Source: Hypoxylon rubiginosum (lineage: Eukaryota; Ascomycota; Sordariomycetes; Xylariales; Hypoxylaceae). From it: a stretch of DNA of 64,000 bases. Below are positions 35,084-46,300 of this stretch, in pieces. Each line of letters starts with the position of its first letter. Positions within the stretch are counted from its first letter, which is position 1. The notes beneath the pieces were generated by a model. The model saw only the letters and a program-made list of their open reading frames with translations. It ran no database searches and was not told the origin of the DNA. Where the stretch lies: assembly GCA_902806565.1 (NCBI GenBank), contig CADCXA010000025.1, forward strand, positions 744,001 to 808,000, written 5' to 3'. Both the position numbers and the translations under genes were made by a program.

Positions 35084-35839
35084 TGTGTCGAGGCAGCACG
35101 ATCCATGTAGGCTCGGTCCGTCAGCTCTCGTCTTCCGCGTTTCGGATGCCGTTTATTCGTTTATTTATTCGAACTTGTCTCCGGATCGCAAGCTGCGATA
35201 AAACACAGACATACATGCGTGTCTTCCCGAGAATGTATGACAATGATACTCCCTGCGCTAGACGAGTCTAATTGTTATAGAGTCGCACGCTAATAATAGG
35301 GTTGCCGAAACTCAATTGCATGCTCTATTGTACATACCGGTACCGACATGTAGGTGATAAAGCTTGCCGATGACGTCGAGGATTGCGGGTTTCTAACTGA
35401 GCCACCCGCTTAGGTAACGTACCTAGCTTTCTATAATTAGAGGCTTTGTGTAGCATAGGTACAGATATAGTTCAACCTCAAAAACGATATTAAGAAATGG
35501 AAATATTGACTATATATACTCTTTCTAAAGTCTTGCAATGAAGAGGAGCTTGCCTGATTATCACGAGATCGATACCCGTGGTGGGGTGTAGTTATATATA
35601 TATATACTATGTATACCTTGCTCCGACATTAGCTCCCTATATATGACGAACATATGAAATATAAACATTCCGCATTCCTCAATTCTGACTATAAGTCGGG
35701 TAAAGACAAAGTTGAATACATAAGATCTCTAATAAGCTACCTAGGTAGGTGATCTATCCATCTCTAGATTCTAGATAACCTCTCCTTTCCTCTCTCTCTC
35801 TCTCTCTCTTCTTCTTCTTCCTCTATGTCCCCCGCCAGC
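35084..35839. other. hydrolase upstream / xylulokinase 3' flank
   Basis: 756 bp. It has a TA-dinucleotide run (about 35594-35606), GCTACCTAGGTAGGT near 35738, and a CT/CTT microsatellite (35793-35822) immediately before the xylulokinase stop region. No gene. Confidence 0.5.
35793..35822. repeat. (CT)n(CTT)n microsatellite
   Basis: Pyrimidine-only CT then CTT units, within 20 bp of the xylulokinase stop codon and so probably in its 3' UTR. Confidence 0.85.
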
Positions 35840-37677
35840 CTAGTTATGCGCCACCTCCAAAATCCTCCCCTCCAACTCCTCGAACGCGCCCAGCACTTTT
35901 CCATAACGCTCGAAGACGCCGCCGCGGTACCCGTCGTCCACCTTCTGCACGGCGTCCTCCTCGCGCCAGCGCGCGCCGATCAGCTCGTCGAAGCTCTCGT
36001 CCGCGCCGCGCCGCTCCAGCGCCCAGAGCGCCTTGTACGCGCCGCCGAGCGCGCACGCGTTGCCGCCCACGTCCAGCCGGTACACGCCGTCCGCGCCCCC
36101 CAGCACGTCCCCGAACGCCCGCGCGATCGCCGGGTTCAGCGACCCGCCCCCCACCAGGTAGATCCGGCGCGGCTGCGCCGGTAGGTCTAGGCTGTGGCCC
36201 TTGGGCTTCGAGACGAGGTTCTGCGAGCGTAGGCGCATCGACAGCGCCTGCGACTCCACGATGACGCGCGCGTCCGCCTCCGCGCCCCAGTCCGCCGTTT
36301 CCTCTTTTAAGTCGGAGCCGTCGGAGGCGTTGCATGTGTACCGCCAGGTGCCGGCTTTGATGTTGGGCACGATCTCCGGCAGCGGGAAGTACAGGCCCAG
36401 CTTGGCCCTGTCGCCGTTCTTGCGCACGTCCAGGGGCGGCGTCTCGAGCACCTGCTTATTAAAATTCTCCCAGAGGTCCGAGCCGGCCGGCTTGGGCAGC
36501 TTGTCGCGGACCTTCTCGCGGGCCAGGCCGCCGTTCTTGTAGCACAGCATGAACATGAAGTGGCCCTTGGTCGTCGGGTGGTTCATGAAGTGGTACGACG
36601 GGTCCGGCTTGTAGCTGGGCGTGTTCATGAGGAAGGTGCTGGAGGTGCCGAGCGAGACGATGGCGTCGTGCGGCCGCAGGGGCAGCGACAGGATCGTCGC
36701 CGGGTTGTCGCCCGTGAACGGCGCGATCTGGCAGTCCGGGCTGAAGCCGTACCGCTGCACGAAGTACGACGAGATGCCGCCTAGGCTACCGCCGCCATCT
36801 AGTGGTACGTCGCCCAGCTTCTTCCGCAGCTCCGGCACGCCCTCCTTGGTCGCCGTCAACTCCAGGAGCGACTCGTTCCACTTCTCTCCGGCGATATCCC
36901 ACAGGTTCATGCCTGTGACATCGCTTATGTCTATAGGTGCGATAGTCCCCAAGAACAGAGAAGCTAGGAACGAAGAGGCGAGCGAGATGCGAGCTGTTTT
37001 ACCGTAGACCTCGGGACGTCTTCTTCGCATCCTTAGGATTTGCGTACCCGTGAATCGCTGCCCTCTTGTTAGTTATGCGCTAGGTGAGACTGCTGTGTGG
37101 GGAAAGCCACGTACGTGGTGAGCGGAGCTACCCGTAGCGTCGGCCAACTTCTGCTTGGAGCCCAGATGGGCATCGAAATGGTCGCACTCGGTCTGAGTGC
37201 TGTGGTCTTGCCAGTTCGGCGTAAACTCGTAGGCAAAGGCGTTGGACAGCTGGTCAAGTAAAGTCTTCCCACCGTCGAGCTTGTTCAAAGCCGACTCGGC
37301 ATGCTCACTCCAGTAGACGCTCGAATGCTGCTGACCAGAACCGCTAATACCTTTGATGAGGTCTACTGGGCAGCCCTTCTCCTTCAGTCGTGCCAGGACA
37401 AGGTCTACAGACTCAACCCACATAGCCACGGGCGCATAGACTTCGCCCTCATCCTCGTTCGTTTGCACGCCCTTGACGATCTTGTACTTGGCGGCAAAAT
37501 CAGCGTCGAAGTCGACCTTGGCTTCGGAAACGACCTTGAGGTCAGAAGCAATTACAATTGCTATTCTCCCAGTTAGTAATAGATGTTCAATTAAGAGATA
37601 GCTGGGAACTTAGTTGACTTGCCCTTTAACTGCTGGGTTGAAAGGTCAAACCCGAGGTATAACGGCCCAGCGCTCAT
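35840..37677 (-). CDS. xkiA: D-xylulose kinase (FGGY family)
   Basis: Three exons: 37677-37623, 37560-37115 and 37057-35840. They code for 572 aa, close to the ~570 aa of Aspergillus XkiA. It phosphorylates D-xylulose to xylulose 5-phosphate with ATP, joining pentose catabolism to the pentose phosphate pathway. The N-terminal phosphate motif is [26 protein letters not shown] and the FTGDNPATI and SLGTSSTFL segments are FGGY hallmarks. The C-terminal [21 protein letters not shown] contributes to nucleotide binding. Intron 1 has a GC donor (AAAGG|gcaagt) with a TACTAAC branch site. The last ~900 bp of coding sequence are much GC-richer than the 5' part. I see no pathway partner next to it. Confidence 0.95.
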
Positions 37678-38667
37678 CTTGTTATTCTCTTATACTAGGT
37701 ACCTGGCTAAACAACGCAACTTGGTGGTTTAACAAGATTGTATAGCGATAAACCCGGATATTGATTGATGGAATCTAAAATTGGATATGAATCTCTTCAG
37801 GACAGAAGAACAATCCTAGCTCATTGTCGAAGTCTACCTAAATATACTTGTTAAAGTCCCTCAGAAAAGACAACTAATAAGAAACCGGGAGCCCGTTATG
37901 CAGGGTTTACCATCCTAAAGGTGACGCCAGTAGACAGGTAGAACCCAGACGACCGAGATCTCGGGATGGCGGGGCAATGCAGGTCCTATCAATTTAGGCT
38001 AAAACGTCATAATCTCCAATCATAGAAAACAGATTGTCCTCTTTGAGTATAGATCTGGAGTACGAAGTACCTTGGCTCATGTTGGGTGACACCTTTGGCG
38101 TTGAGGTCACGTTAAAGTCACGATATATATACCTAGAATGCATGTATGACATGATATGGAATACCTGTATCACGATCATACTCCGAGTTTGAATATGCGC
38201 AAAGTTCTTGTTGCCTGCTTGTGTATTGCCTGAAGCTATTGACACTGCAACAAGACTGCCAGGTTAGGTCCCTAAGGTAACTTGTGACATGTGAAATGCA
38301 CACAGCCGTCTCCGAGCCCTATGTACCTAGCGGTATCTCTTCTAACTTCCACGATTGCTTCTTGTACTTGTACTTCATGTACTTCATGTACCTGTCCATA
38401 TCTCTCTCTGCTGCGGTTGCCCCCTCTTCAACTCGCCTCGAAACCGTCATGCCGTCATGACTTGCGGTTCTAGATACTGACTCTTTTCGAATGCCATGCC
38501 ATGTCGAGATGCAATTCGAAACTATGGTACAATCCTAGCTTTGCCAAAGAGCAAAAGCTTTTGAAATTCTGAAAGTGATCATTGGTATCTCACTACGCCG
38601 ACCGTCCGATTTGCCTAATATAGCCAACGCCTAAACGCCAAAATGTGTAATGAATCCCTTTGCAGGG
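37678..38667. other. xkiA upstream region / CDF gene 3' flank
   Basis: 990 bp. Direct repeats TTGTACTTGTACTTCATGTACTTCATGTACC lie near 38361-38392. I identified no XlnR-type site with confidence. No gene. Confidence 0.4.
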
Positions 38668-40128
38668 TTACTTCTTCTTGTGATCATCACCGTTGCCGTT
38701 GCCGTTGCCATTGCCGTGATGGTGCTCATCTTCTTCGGGTTCTGGGCTTGAACGTGGGCTAACATCACCGGGGATGAACTCGTCAAACTTCGGCGGAGTT
38801 ACCTCGTTGGGAACAAAGCGGACGCGCACTCTACGGACGCCTCGCACTTTGCTCCCAACTCTGGTTCGGATCTTTTCCTCGGCATCGCTCGTCTCTCGAA
38901 CCGTCCAAGCGCTAGGGACGGCTACTTCCAGCTCAACCAGGTAGTTCTGTCCAGACTTTACACCTGATACCTCACGAAGCTCCATCTCATGGCCATCTGT
39001 GACATCGGAGAATACCCTCTGCGCGTGTTTTCGGATAGCGGCTTTGACGTCGTCGTCAATGCTGCGATCGGCGAGTTCGAATAGAGAGGCGACAGTATTC
39101 TCAGCTCCAGCTTTCACCACCATCAAAGAGATTAGAAGGCCACCAACAGGGTCCAGCCAAGCTGCATTCTCCACAAAGTTGGCGCCTAGGATCACTGCGA
39201 GTGTGACAATGCCTGTGAGACTGTCGACTCGGTGGTGGACGGCGTTGGAGGCGAGGACGGAAGATTTGCGTTCTCGGGCAACTTTCATGGCTATCGAGGG
39301 AGTCATTAGCAACTGCATCGCGGTCACGACTTGGTATGCGACTCAATTGGAAAACTTACTCGCATGATACAGCCACTCTTTGATAGCAACCGTACCAGCA
39401 GCCAGCCATGCAGCATGAAGGCTCGGCACTGCGTCTGCAGCATGTTCGTGACCGTGACTGGCGCCTGCATGTGCTAGAAAGTCCGTGGCAGAAGCTGGAT
39501 CCATAAAGAAATGGCCGTAGAGAGTTAATATGCCGCCGTATCCCATCCAAAGTCCGCCGAACAGGAGCATGCTAGATACACCAAGAGATCCTAAGCTTTC
39601 GATCTTTCCAAATCCAGTTGGAAATTTGTCCGTGGGTGGTCTCAGACTCCAGGAGATGGTGGCTAGCGTTAGGATGTCAGACGCAAGATCGGTTAAGCTG
39701 TGAATTCCATCGGCGACCATTGCTTTAGAATTGAAGACATATCCTCCGACCCCTTTTGCAATCGCCATGCCGAGATTGGAATAGAGACCAATTCGAGTGA
39801 TGCGTACGCCAGCATCATTCTTATTCTGAGAGGTGAGGTAGGCGTTATCATGGTGGTGATGACCAGCACCATGCTTGTGGGTTCGGGTTTGGGTTTGTGT
39901 GAGAGCCGACATGGTAGGAAAAGAACGGTTATGTCGGCGATGAATAAAATGGATAGAATGAACGACTGAAGAAGATTGGGTGTGGGAGGAGTGGGAGGAA
40001 TGGGAGGAGGAGGTTTGGTGGACACGGTGTTGTGTCAAGACGGGCGGGTATAAGAAGCCGCGAAGCACAGGCTCTGCGCCAGACTTTTGCAGCTGGCGCA
40101 GGCCGCCCATGCCCTGTCGAGCAACCAT
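38668..40128 (-). CDS. mitochondrial CDF metal transporter (Mmt1/Mmt2-like)
   Basis: Two exons, 40128-39360 and 39290-38668, code for 463 aa. The start MVARQGMGGLRQLQKSGAEPVLRGF is Arg-rich and amphipathic, fitting a mitochondrial presequence. The cation-diffusion-facilitator core starts near aa 110 (ITRIGLYSNLGMAIAKGVGGYVF). Two metal-site motifs are visible: ADGIHSLTDLASD, and NAVHHRVDSLTG after the intron. His-rich loops (GAGHHHHDN, HGHEHAADA) flank the first membrane helices. The C-terminus has the cytosolic ferredoxin-like domain and a His/Gly-Asn tail. Yeast Mmt1/2 export iron from mitochondria; Zn or Mn cannot be excluded from sequence. The intron at 39291-39359 is in phase and its junction reads HATMKVARER. 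Confidence 0.9.
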
Positions 40129-40948
40129 CTGGTCTAGGGTAAATAGTCCGGTAGTAGTGAACGGAATAGGACCTGCGATGGGAAGGAGACGAACGAGACG
40201 CGTGTACTTTGCCTAGGTCCTTGCTCCGGCAGGTCGAAAATCGTAAATCGACGTCAATGTGGAAATATTGTTTCTATATTTGAGTGCGGTGCGTTATGAT
40301 GCGTGCGCGTCGGTCAGGTCGGTGTCGACATCGGCTTAGTCGGCGTTAGAGACGGTGCCAATTAGCATCAATGCAATTGAAATGTTTTGTTCGAGAAAAA
40401 AAAAAAAGGTGAGAGACCCTAGACACCGCTGCGTCAGCCGCCGTTCGAGGGTGGGATCATTGGAAACATGGGACTAAAAAGCCCCAGAAGCCCCCCTAGA
40501 CCATGTCCCAGGGCCTAGATGCCCCACCCTGCACATGTTCAGGGGTTCGGACAGCGATTTAGCAGGGTCAAACCCCCTACAATCCATATCGATCCCCCTA
40601 CGCCGCATGTACTTACGTATCCCTTTTACCGCGGTCCTCCTAGTAGCATTTGCCTACCTGGACAGCCTGGAGTAACACAGGTAAACGCCGATAAGATAAC
40701 CAAATCATATCGTAACCGATTACTGAACCTCATTACTCGCCCTTTTTGTCCTTATGTAAGACGTGCAATACGATAATGACTTCATTCCCTCACAAGATTC
40801 TCAATCTATTAGCTGTCTGCCAGAACCTAGATCTTATGTGTGTTACTAGGCCTGATGAAATATTCATATTCACATTGACATTATAGCATTACTTATAACA
40901 CTTATAACCTTGATGTAATATCCATCTTACATCTTGACATCTTTCCCA
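40129..40948. promoter_or_regulatory. divergent promoter region, CDF gene / sirtuin
   Basis: 820 bp between divergent starts, with an A-run at 40396-40407 and an AT-rich final 150 bp before the sirtuin ATG. No gene. Confidence 0.4.
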
Positions 40949-42133
40949 ATGCGCAAACCCTACATGCGCATTCCGTATACGGATGTTTTAGCATCTCCTA
41001 CTATCATCCCCAAGACCTCAGACACCATCGCCGGTGCTATTGCCGCTATACAAGAGTTCTTCCACGCCTCCCGCTCCACTATGGTTCTATCAGGTGCCGG
41101 CATATCTGTGGCCAGTGGACTCGCGGATTACAGAGGAGCCAAAGGCACATATCGAGTGAATAAAACATATCGGCCCATCTACTACAGCGAATTCCTCCAG
41201 AACCACGAAGCTCGAAAACGATACTGGGCCAGGAGCTTCCTTGGTTGGACCACTCTTCTTAAGGCGAAACCCAATGCCGGTCACTACGCCGTGAAACACC
41301 TAGGCGACTTGGGACTAGTTCAGAGTGTGATTACGCAAAATGTGGATTCTTTTCACCCAAAAGCCCATCCTCAGCTTCCAACAATAGAACTGCATGGCTA
41401 CCTGAGATCTTGCGTGTGTACGTCATGCCACGAGGAGCTGCCTCGAGACACATTTCAGCATGAGCTAGCCAGGCTGAATCCTGCGTGGGAGGCCTTTCTG
41501 CAAGAGATCCTAGCTACCGGCGCCTTGGATACGGAAAACCCGGACGAGAGGCGGTCTAAGGGGCTAAGGACGAATCCCGACGGCGACGTGGATCTTCCAG
41601 ATGCTCCCTACACAACTTTTCGCTATCCATCCTGTCCGAGATGCCTCACAGCCCCGCCTATTGCTACAGATGGGAGTCGTGCTAGGGTTGAGGTCGATAC
41701 GGACGGCGCCTGGAAGTCGACCAGTACAGCTGGAATACTGAAGCCAGCTGTGACTATGTTCGGGGAGAATATACGAGCGCCGGTCAAGGTAGAGGCAGAA
41801 CATGCCATCGAAAATGCCGGGGGTTTGCTTGTCCTGGGCACATCTCTTGCTACATATTCCGCGTGGCGTTTGGCGAAGAGGGCTAAGGATCGAGGCATTC
41901 CTATTGCCATCATCAACTTGGGAGGCGTTAGAGGCGAAGATACTTTCTTTGCCGACCTTGATCCATCCCAAGAAGGAAGTCAGGGCGTAAGGGCAGAATT
42001 CTCCATCGGGGAATTGCTTCCAGCCCTTGTAGAGCAGATGAGGCAATCGTCAAGCATGAATTCAGCACAAGAGGACCACAATCATAGTGCTGAACAACAT
42101 GGTGCCTCGGTTTTCAAAGACATGATGTCTTGA
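40949..42133 (+). CDS. SIRT4-like NAD-dependent protein deacylase
   Basis: A single exon of 394 aa. I start at the ATG at 40949; the open frame extends 15 nt upstream but only from a TTG. The sirtuin core is complete: GAGIS at aa 49-53, TQNVDSFH at 129-136, catalytic His149 in IELHGYL, zinc pairs CTSC (157-160) and CPRC (229-232), PAVTMFGE near 266-273 and VLGTSL near 295-300. GLADYRGAKGTYRV followed by KRYWARSFLGW is characteristic of the SIRT4 branch rather than Sir2/Hst. This class is mitochondrial in animals and acts as a lipoamidase/ADP-ribosyltransferase; the fungal activity is unknown. The N-terminus (MRKPYMRIPYT) could be a short presequence. It is convergent with the DUF5321 gene, 63 bp apart. 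Confidence 0.92.
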   Translation: MRKPYMRIPYTDVLASPTIIPKTSDTIAGAIAAIQEFFHASRSTMVLSGAGISVASGLADYRGAKGTYRVNKTYRPIYYSEFLQNHEARKRYWARSFLGWTTLLKAKPNAGHYAVKHLGDLGLVQSVITQNVDSFHPKAHPQLPTIELHGYLRSCVCTSCHEELPRDTFQHELARLNPAWEAFLQEILATGALDTENPDERRSKGLRTNPDGDVDLPDAPYTTFRYPSCPRCLTAPPIATDGSRARVEVDTDGAWKSTSTAGILKPAVTMFGENIRAPVKVEAEHAIENAGGLLVLGTSLATYSAWRLAKRAKDRGIPIAIINLGGVRGEDTFFADLDPSQEGSQGVRAEFSIGELLPALVEQMRQSSSMNSAQEDHNHSAEQHGASVFKDMMS

Positions 42134-42196
42134 TGCTGTAAAATGGCCATACTGCATATATGTATTTGTATATACATCCCCCGATAGAGCCTGTAG

Positions 42197-42814
42197 CTAG
42201 AAGAAACTCGAATAGCTTCCGGTTTTCGTTTTTTGCTGTTCCGTACTTTCCGAGCCAGCTGCGCTTCTTGTTTCTGTTCTCGCAAAAGAGGTAGGTGCAG
42301 CTTGGTTCGTCTTTTCTGACTTCTTCGCATTCTTGAGTATGTCTTCGCGTTCGATCTCCTTTAATACCTCTTCCCATTCCTTCTCCTTTTCTGCATCGCC
42401 AGTTCCCAGCGTCTTTTCAACGTCCACCTCTTCGCCCCTCTGTAGCTTTTCTACGACCTCGCGCAACAACCCGATGTGAACTTCGGACCGTCTCATGAAG
42501 GTATCGAAATCCCGCTTCAAGGCAATCATCTGGATAGACATGGACCCGATGAAGAGGAATATGATTATGAAGAATGTCGCCGGGTTCCATTCTTTCGACT
42601 TTGGCTTCTTCGGTACACCCCAATCGACTGTTGGCTCTGGGCGACGTCGGAAAGGCTTTGGTATCATGTTCTTCCAAAATGACGGTTGCGCGATCGTCGG
42701 GGCTGAGCCTGCATGTCGAACGAGTCGGCGCTGATTGACAAATGCTAACCGTGAAGCTGTTGGCCTCGCAGTAGCTGTGGCTTTTACAACTCCTCTCCAG
42801 ATTGATCTGTCCAT
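42197..42814 (-). CDS. DUF5321-type mitochondrial single-pass membrane protein
   Basis: A single exon of 205 aa from the ATG at 42814. An upstream in-frame ATG at 42886 would add 24 residues (MCSDIFLFLTNHEF...) that do not resemble targeting sequence. The chosen start gives MDRSIWRGVVKATATARPTASRLAF, Arg/Ala/Thr-rich without acids after aa 2, a good mitochondrial presequence. One membrane segment (NPATFFIIIFLFIGSMSIQMI) follows PKKPKSKEW. A Glu/Lys-rich coiled coil (about aa 115-165) and a conserved-looking SSFF end come after. I match it to fungal DUF5321 proteins from memory. No function assigned; a role in assembling an inner-membrane complex is only a guess. Confidence 0.75.
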   Translation of the reverse strand: MDRSIWRGVVKATATARPTASRLAFVNQRRLVRHAGSAPTIAQPSFWKNMIPKPFRRRPEPTVDWGVPKKPKSKEWNPATFFIIIFLFIGSMSIQMIALKRDFDTFMRRSEVHIGLLREVVEKLQRGEEVDVEKTLGTGDAEKEKEWEEVLKEIEREDILKNAKKSEKTNQAAPTSFARTETRSAAGSESTEQQKTKTGSYSSFF

Positions 42815-43368
42815 ATTGATGTGCCCGGGTAATTGGGTTATCGAGAATTCGTGATTCGTGAGAAAGAGAAAAATGTCAGAGCACAAGCTTTACATGCGCA
42901 AAGGCGGTACAAAATAAGCTTAGTGTTGATGCCAATCCACAATCCATTATTACTTGCCCGGACTAGTACGAAATAGGTATACTATGTACAATGTTTATGC
43001 AGGTGCCCGCTAACGACCTCTGCCCCGTTACCCCGTTGCCCCGTTGCCCCGTCAACATTCACTATTCTATGTTTGGATACCCCCAAACATGGGGCTTCGA
43101 TTTTTACTACCGGTATGTACATGGATACATGGATTCACCCATGGATTCACACATCCTCAGGTCAACGACGTATTCTACACTTAAGCTTGGTCTTTACGAT
43201 CGTGAAGGTTGCACATATCATTGCTTTATACATCCTCTTTCCAACCTTTGGAATTGCTATGGAATCTCTTTGCTCCCTTTGCTCACTTTGCTAATACTCC
43301 ATTCTCCAATCTTACCTCTACTGGCTATGATATGAATACAAGTTGGTACAGATAGAAACTCACATGAT
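42815..43368. promoter_or_regulatory. divergent promoter region, DUF5321 gene / separase
   Basis: 554 bp. It holds an 8-bp-period repeat CCCCGTTR at 43023-43051. No TATA box stands out. Confidence 0.4.
43023..43051. repeat. 8-bp tandem repeat (CCCCGTTA/G)
   Basis: Three full units and a partial fourth, upstream of separase. Confidence 0.85.
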
Positions 43369-46300
43369 ATGGATTCGATACTTGCGCGGGCTGATGCTGT
43401 GCGCGAAGCTGTCGCATCAGTATCCACATGCACCCCTATCATATCTGCTTCTCTAAAGGAGCTGCTCCAAACTAATGACATTAATCATGATACTCCAAAG
43501 CCTGTATCGAAACCTCGGACTAATAGGGCGACACGAGTACCCAGCCGAACAATTACTTTATCAGAAGCGCAACGTGTACGAGAAGAAGAAGGGCCATGGA
43601 CTGCGAGGGAGAAGGCATTGCTGGCTACACAGGTCATCAATGCGAGTCTCAAGGCCCTTGGGGAGGCCGCGAAGACCTCGTCTACTCCGAGCTCAGATGC
43701 TCGGGAACTATCCAAGAACGAACCAGCCAAACCTGCCGCACGAAAGGTCCTTCGACGATCGATCAGTTCTCCTGCGGAACCCTTGCAGCCACGCTCCTTA
43801 AATCGAGTCTCGACGTGCCCTATCGTTCCGAAAGCATCTCGTCCGCCTTCGTCGTCAGGGGCTTCTTCGACAGGATGTTTAGCAACAATTGAATGTGCGC
43901 GAACTGCTTTTTCGGCATTATGCAGCCTACAAGTATCGAAACCTCTTGGCCTCCCAGAATTCCAACTAGAAAACGGGATGTCATCGTTTGTCAACAAACT
44001 CATTGGGTTAAATCACTTCGAGCAGGCGGCAAGAGAGCTTAGAATATTGAAAGGGCGTCTGGAACGTATGAACGAGGACCAAAATGGTAAAACCGCAGCA
44101 GCGCGAGCAAGAGCAGAGTCGAATACAATATTAAGAAAAGTCTCTGAATTGCTAGATTTTCCCAAAATCACAGCTTCAGGTCCCTTGCTTGGCTTAATTA
44201 TTTCGACCCAATTGCAAGCTCTTCGAATTATTCTTGGCCTTAAGAAGCCATCGCATCTAGAAGGCATCTTGCCTCTGCTACGGGAAGGTTGCCCTTCGTC
44301 GCCCATGAACCTACTTCTTATGTCGCTGAAGGACGAACACTCAGACCAGACAAAATGCGCCAAGCAGCTCGAGAATCTATCCCAAATCCTCTTTTCACTG
44401 CCACCGAGCATAGCTCCCAAGGACGACGACTTCGCGACAGAACCCATGCTATCTCCGAGCCCAGAAGTGGCATTGGAGATACAGGCGCTGGGTTTCGCTA
44501 TCCGGCTACAGTCTTGGAGTGTATCTGGGCACCGAGGAGACGTGGATAAGGATATCTTGTTTCCCCTATCCAAGTGCCTGGCGGCTTTTGCGAGGAGATC
44601 ACCGTCTGGCAAATTTTCCGTCGCATTCTCATCATTTTCTCTGGTCTGGAAGCGTGTCGAAAAGCTAGGACTCAGGCCGAAGGAATCGTTACAGTCCCCC
44701 TTGGCGACGATATACCAAGTGCTTGCGACAACGTCCCGAGAATCCGGAAACGTCAACGAAGCAAAGAAGTGGTTAGGCAAACTAAAATTCATGGCCAATC
44801 CAAGCGAGGACTCTGCTGCAAGATGCTGTAGCATAGCTGCGCAGCTATTGGCGCTCTCTCTCAAACAGTCGCCTCAGTTTGACGAGAACCTGCTGAAGGA
44901 AGTCATGGACGGAATAAAAGGGTCATTTAGTGGTAAAAGTGTGGAGGTGGACGAGCTCCTCGCCAGTGTATACCTTCTTCGTAAATCCGTGATGGACTTG
45001 ATCATGGGAAAAGAAGAGGGTACGACTTCAATCTCCTCGGCTACTCGTGAGCTTTTCGAAACATTCATATTCCAACTCCCGCGATTTGCTCTAAGATGGC
45101 TAGGCAAGCCACCGGGATCGACCAAGGGTACAAAAGAATGTCTTCGTTTCGAGCAGCGCCGAGGATTGTTATCTACATATCTACCTCATATGCTTGACTC
45201 AGCATTGATGGTTACAAAATTACTTTTAGATAGTGATCGACTGGCGTGGGATGTTATGGACTCAACCCTCCAAGACAGCCTGGCCATCCTGGAGAATATA
45301 GGGGACTTGGCTCGATCAGGAACCAAGGCTAACCCATCCGCCTCATACTATGTCAAGATCTCCCATTTTTACTATCAGCAGCATCTCGTCCTCCGGAAAT
45401 CCGACTCGAAAGCGACAGAGGTTACATCGCTAAAAGCTCTTCGCAAATCCATCGAAAGTGTTAAAAATCGATCCGAAGCTGAACAAACCCGATCCCAGTT
45501 GTTAGTCAAGTGGGAGAAATTTGCCGAGCTTTGTAGAGCCACCGGTAGACTGGAGGATGCCCTCGATGCTCTCCGGTCAATTCGAGACCATCTGGTTCGA
45601 CAAGGATTGGTCTCAACTATTACTACGAGCCTCGCAACAGAACCGTGGTGCGCAGCGTGGCAACAGAATCCCGAGATTGAATTGCTATCGCGGACAGTCT
45701 GCAGCCTTGCTAAGCTCGATCGGAAACACAATGACTGGACTTGGCTCCTAGACGGGTCTAACAAAGCTACGGCGCTTGAGCATGATCTCTATGCGATTAT
45801 CTCCAAGGATCACAAGTACCGATATGAATCAGACTTGTCAAGCCCTACCGTAAAGGCCCTATTAGAGGTACACTCTATTGAACGACACCCAGTCCGCAGA
45901 CTCAGGACCTTGTTACAGCTCCTCGCGATTAACATGGATGCACGTGATGGGCTTGCTAGTTTACGAACGGAAGCTGAGGCTGCCCTTAATGGAATCGCCG
46001 AAGATTCTCTAGCGGGTGATGCAGGATTAGTTCGATACATACCACATCTCCGAGCATTGGCAGCATGCATGTTCGGGTTGGTCGATTCAGATATAAGCTC
46101 CTTAAAGATCAAGGCAGCACTTTCAGGCTGGAAGCATATGATATCCACATGCCAGTCGGCCGAGCAGCTATCGGCTTACATCGACAGCCCATCCCAACTA
46201 CTCACGAATCTTCGATCTCTAGCCGATTTCGCCAGGATAAAAGGCTTCGAATCCCTTCATACCGAAATTTTAGAGCTTTCAATGAACCTCTCAAAGTTAA

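Noticed and set aside
35540..35590. Possible tRNA B-box (GATCGATACC)
   Set aside because: No convincing A-box, acceptor stem or anticodon arm could be drawn around it.
42815..42886. Upstream ATG for the DUF5321 gene
   Set aside because: The extra 24 residues lack presequence character, while the ATG at 42814 starts an Arg-rich presequence.
43485..44864. Long antisense frames opposite separase
   Set aside because: Shadows of a well-supported 2133-codon gene with visible catalytic motifs.
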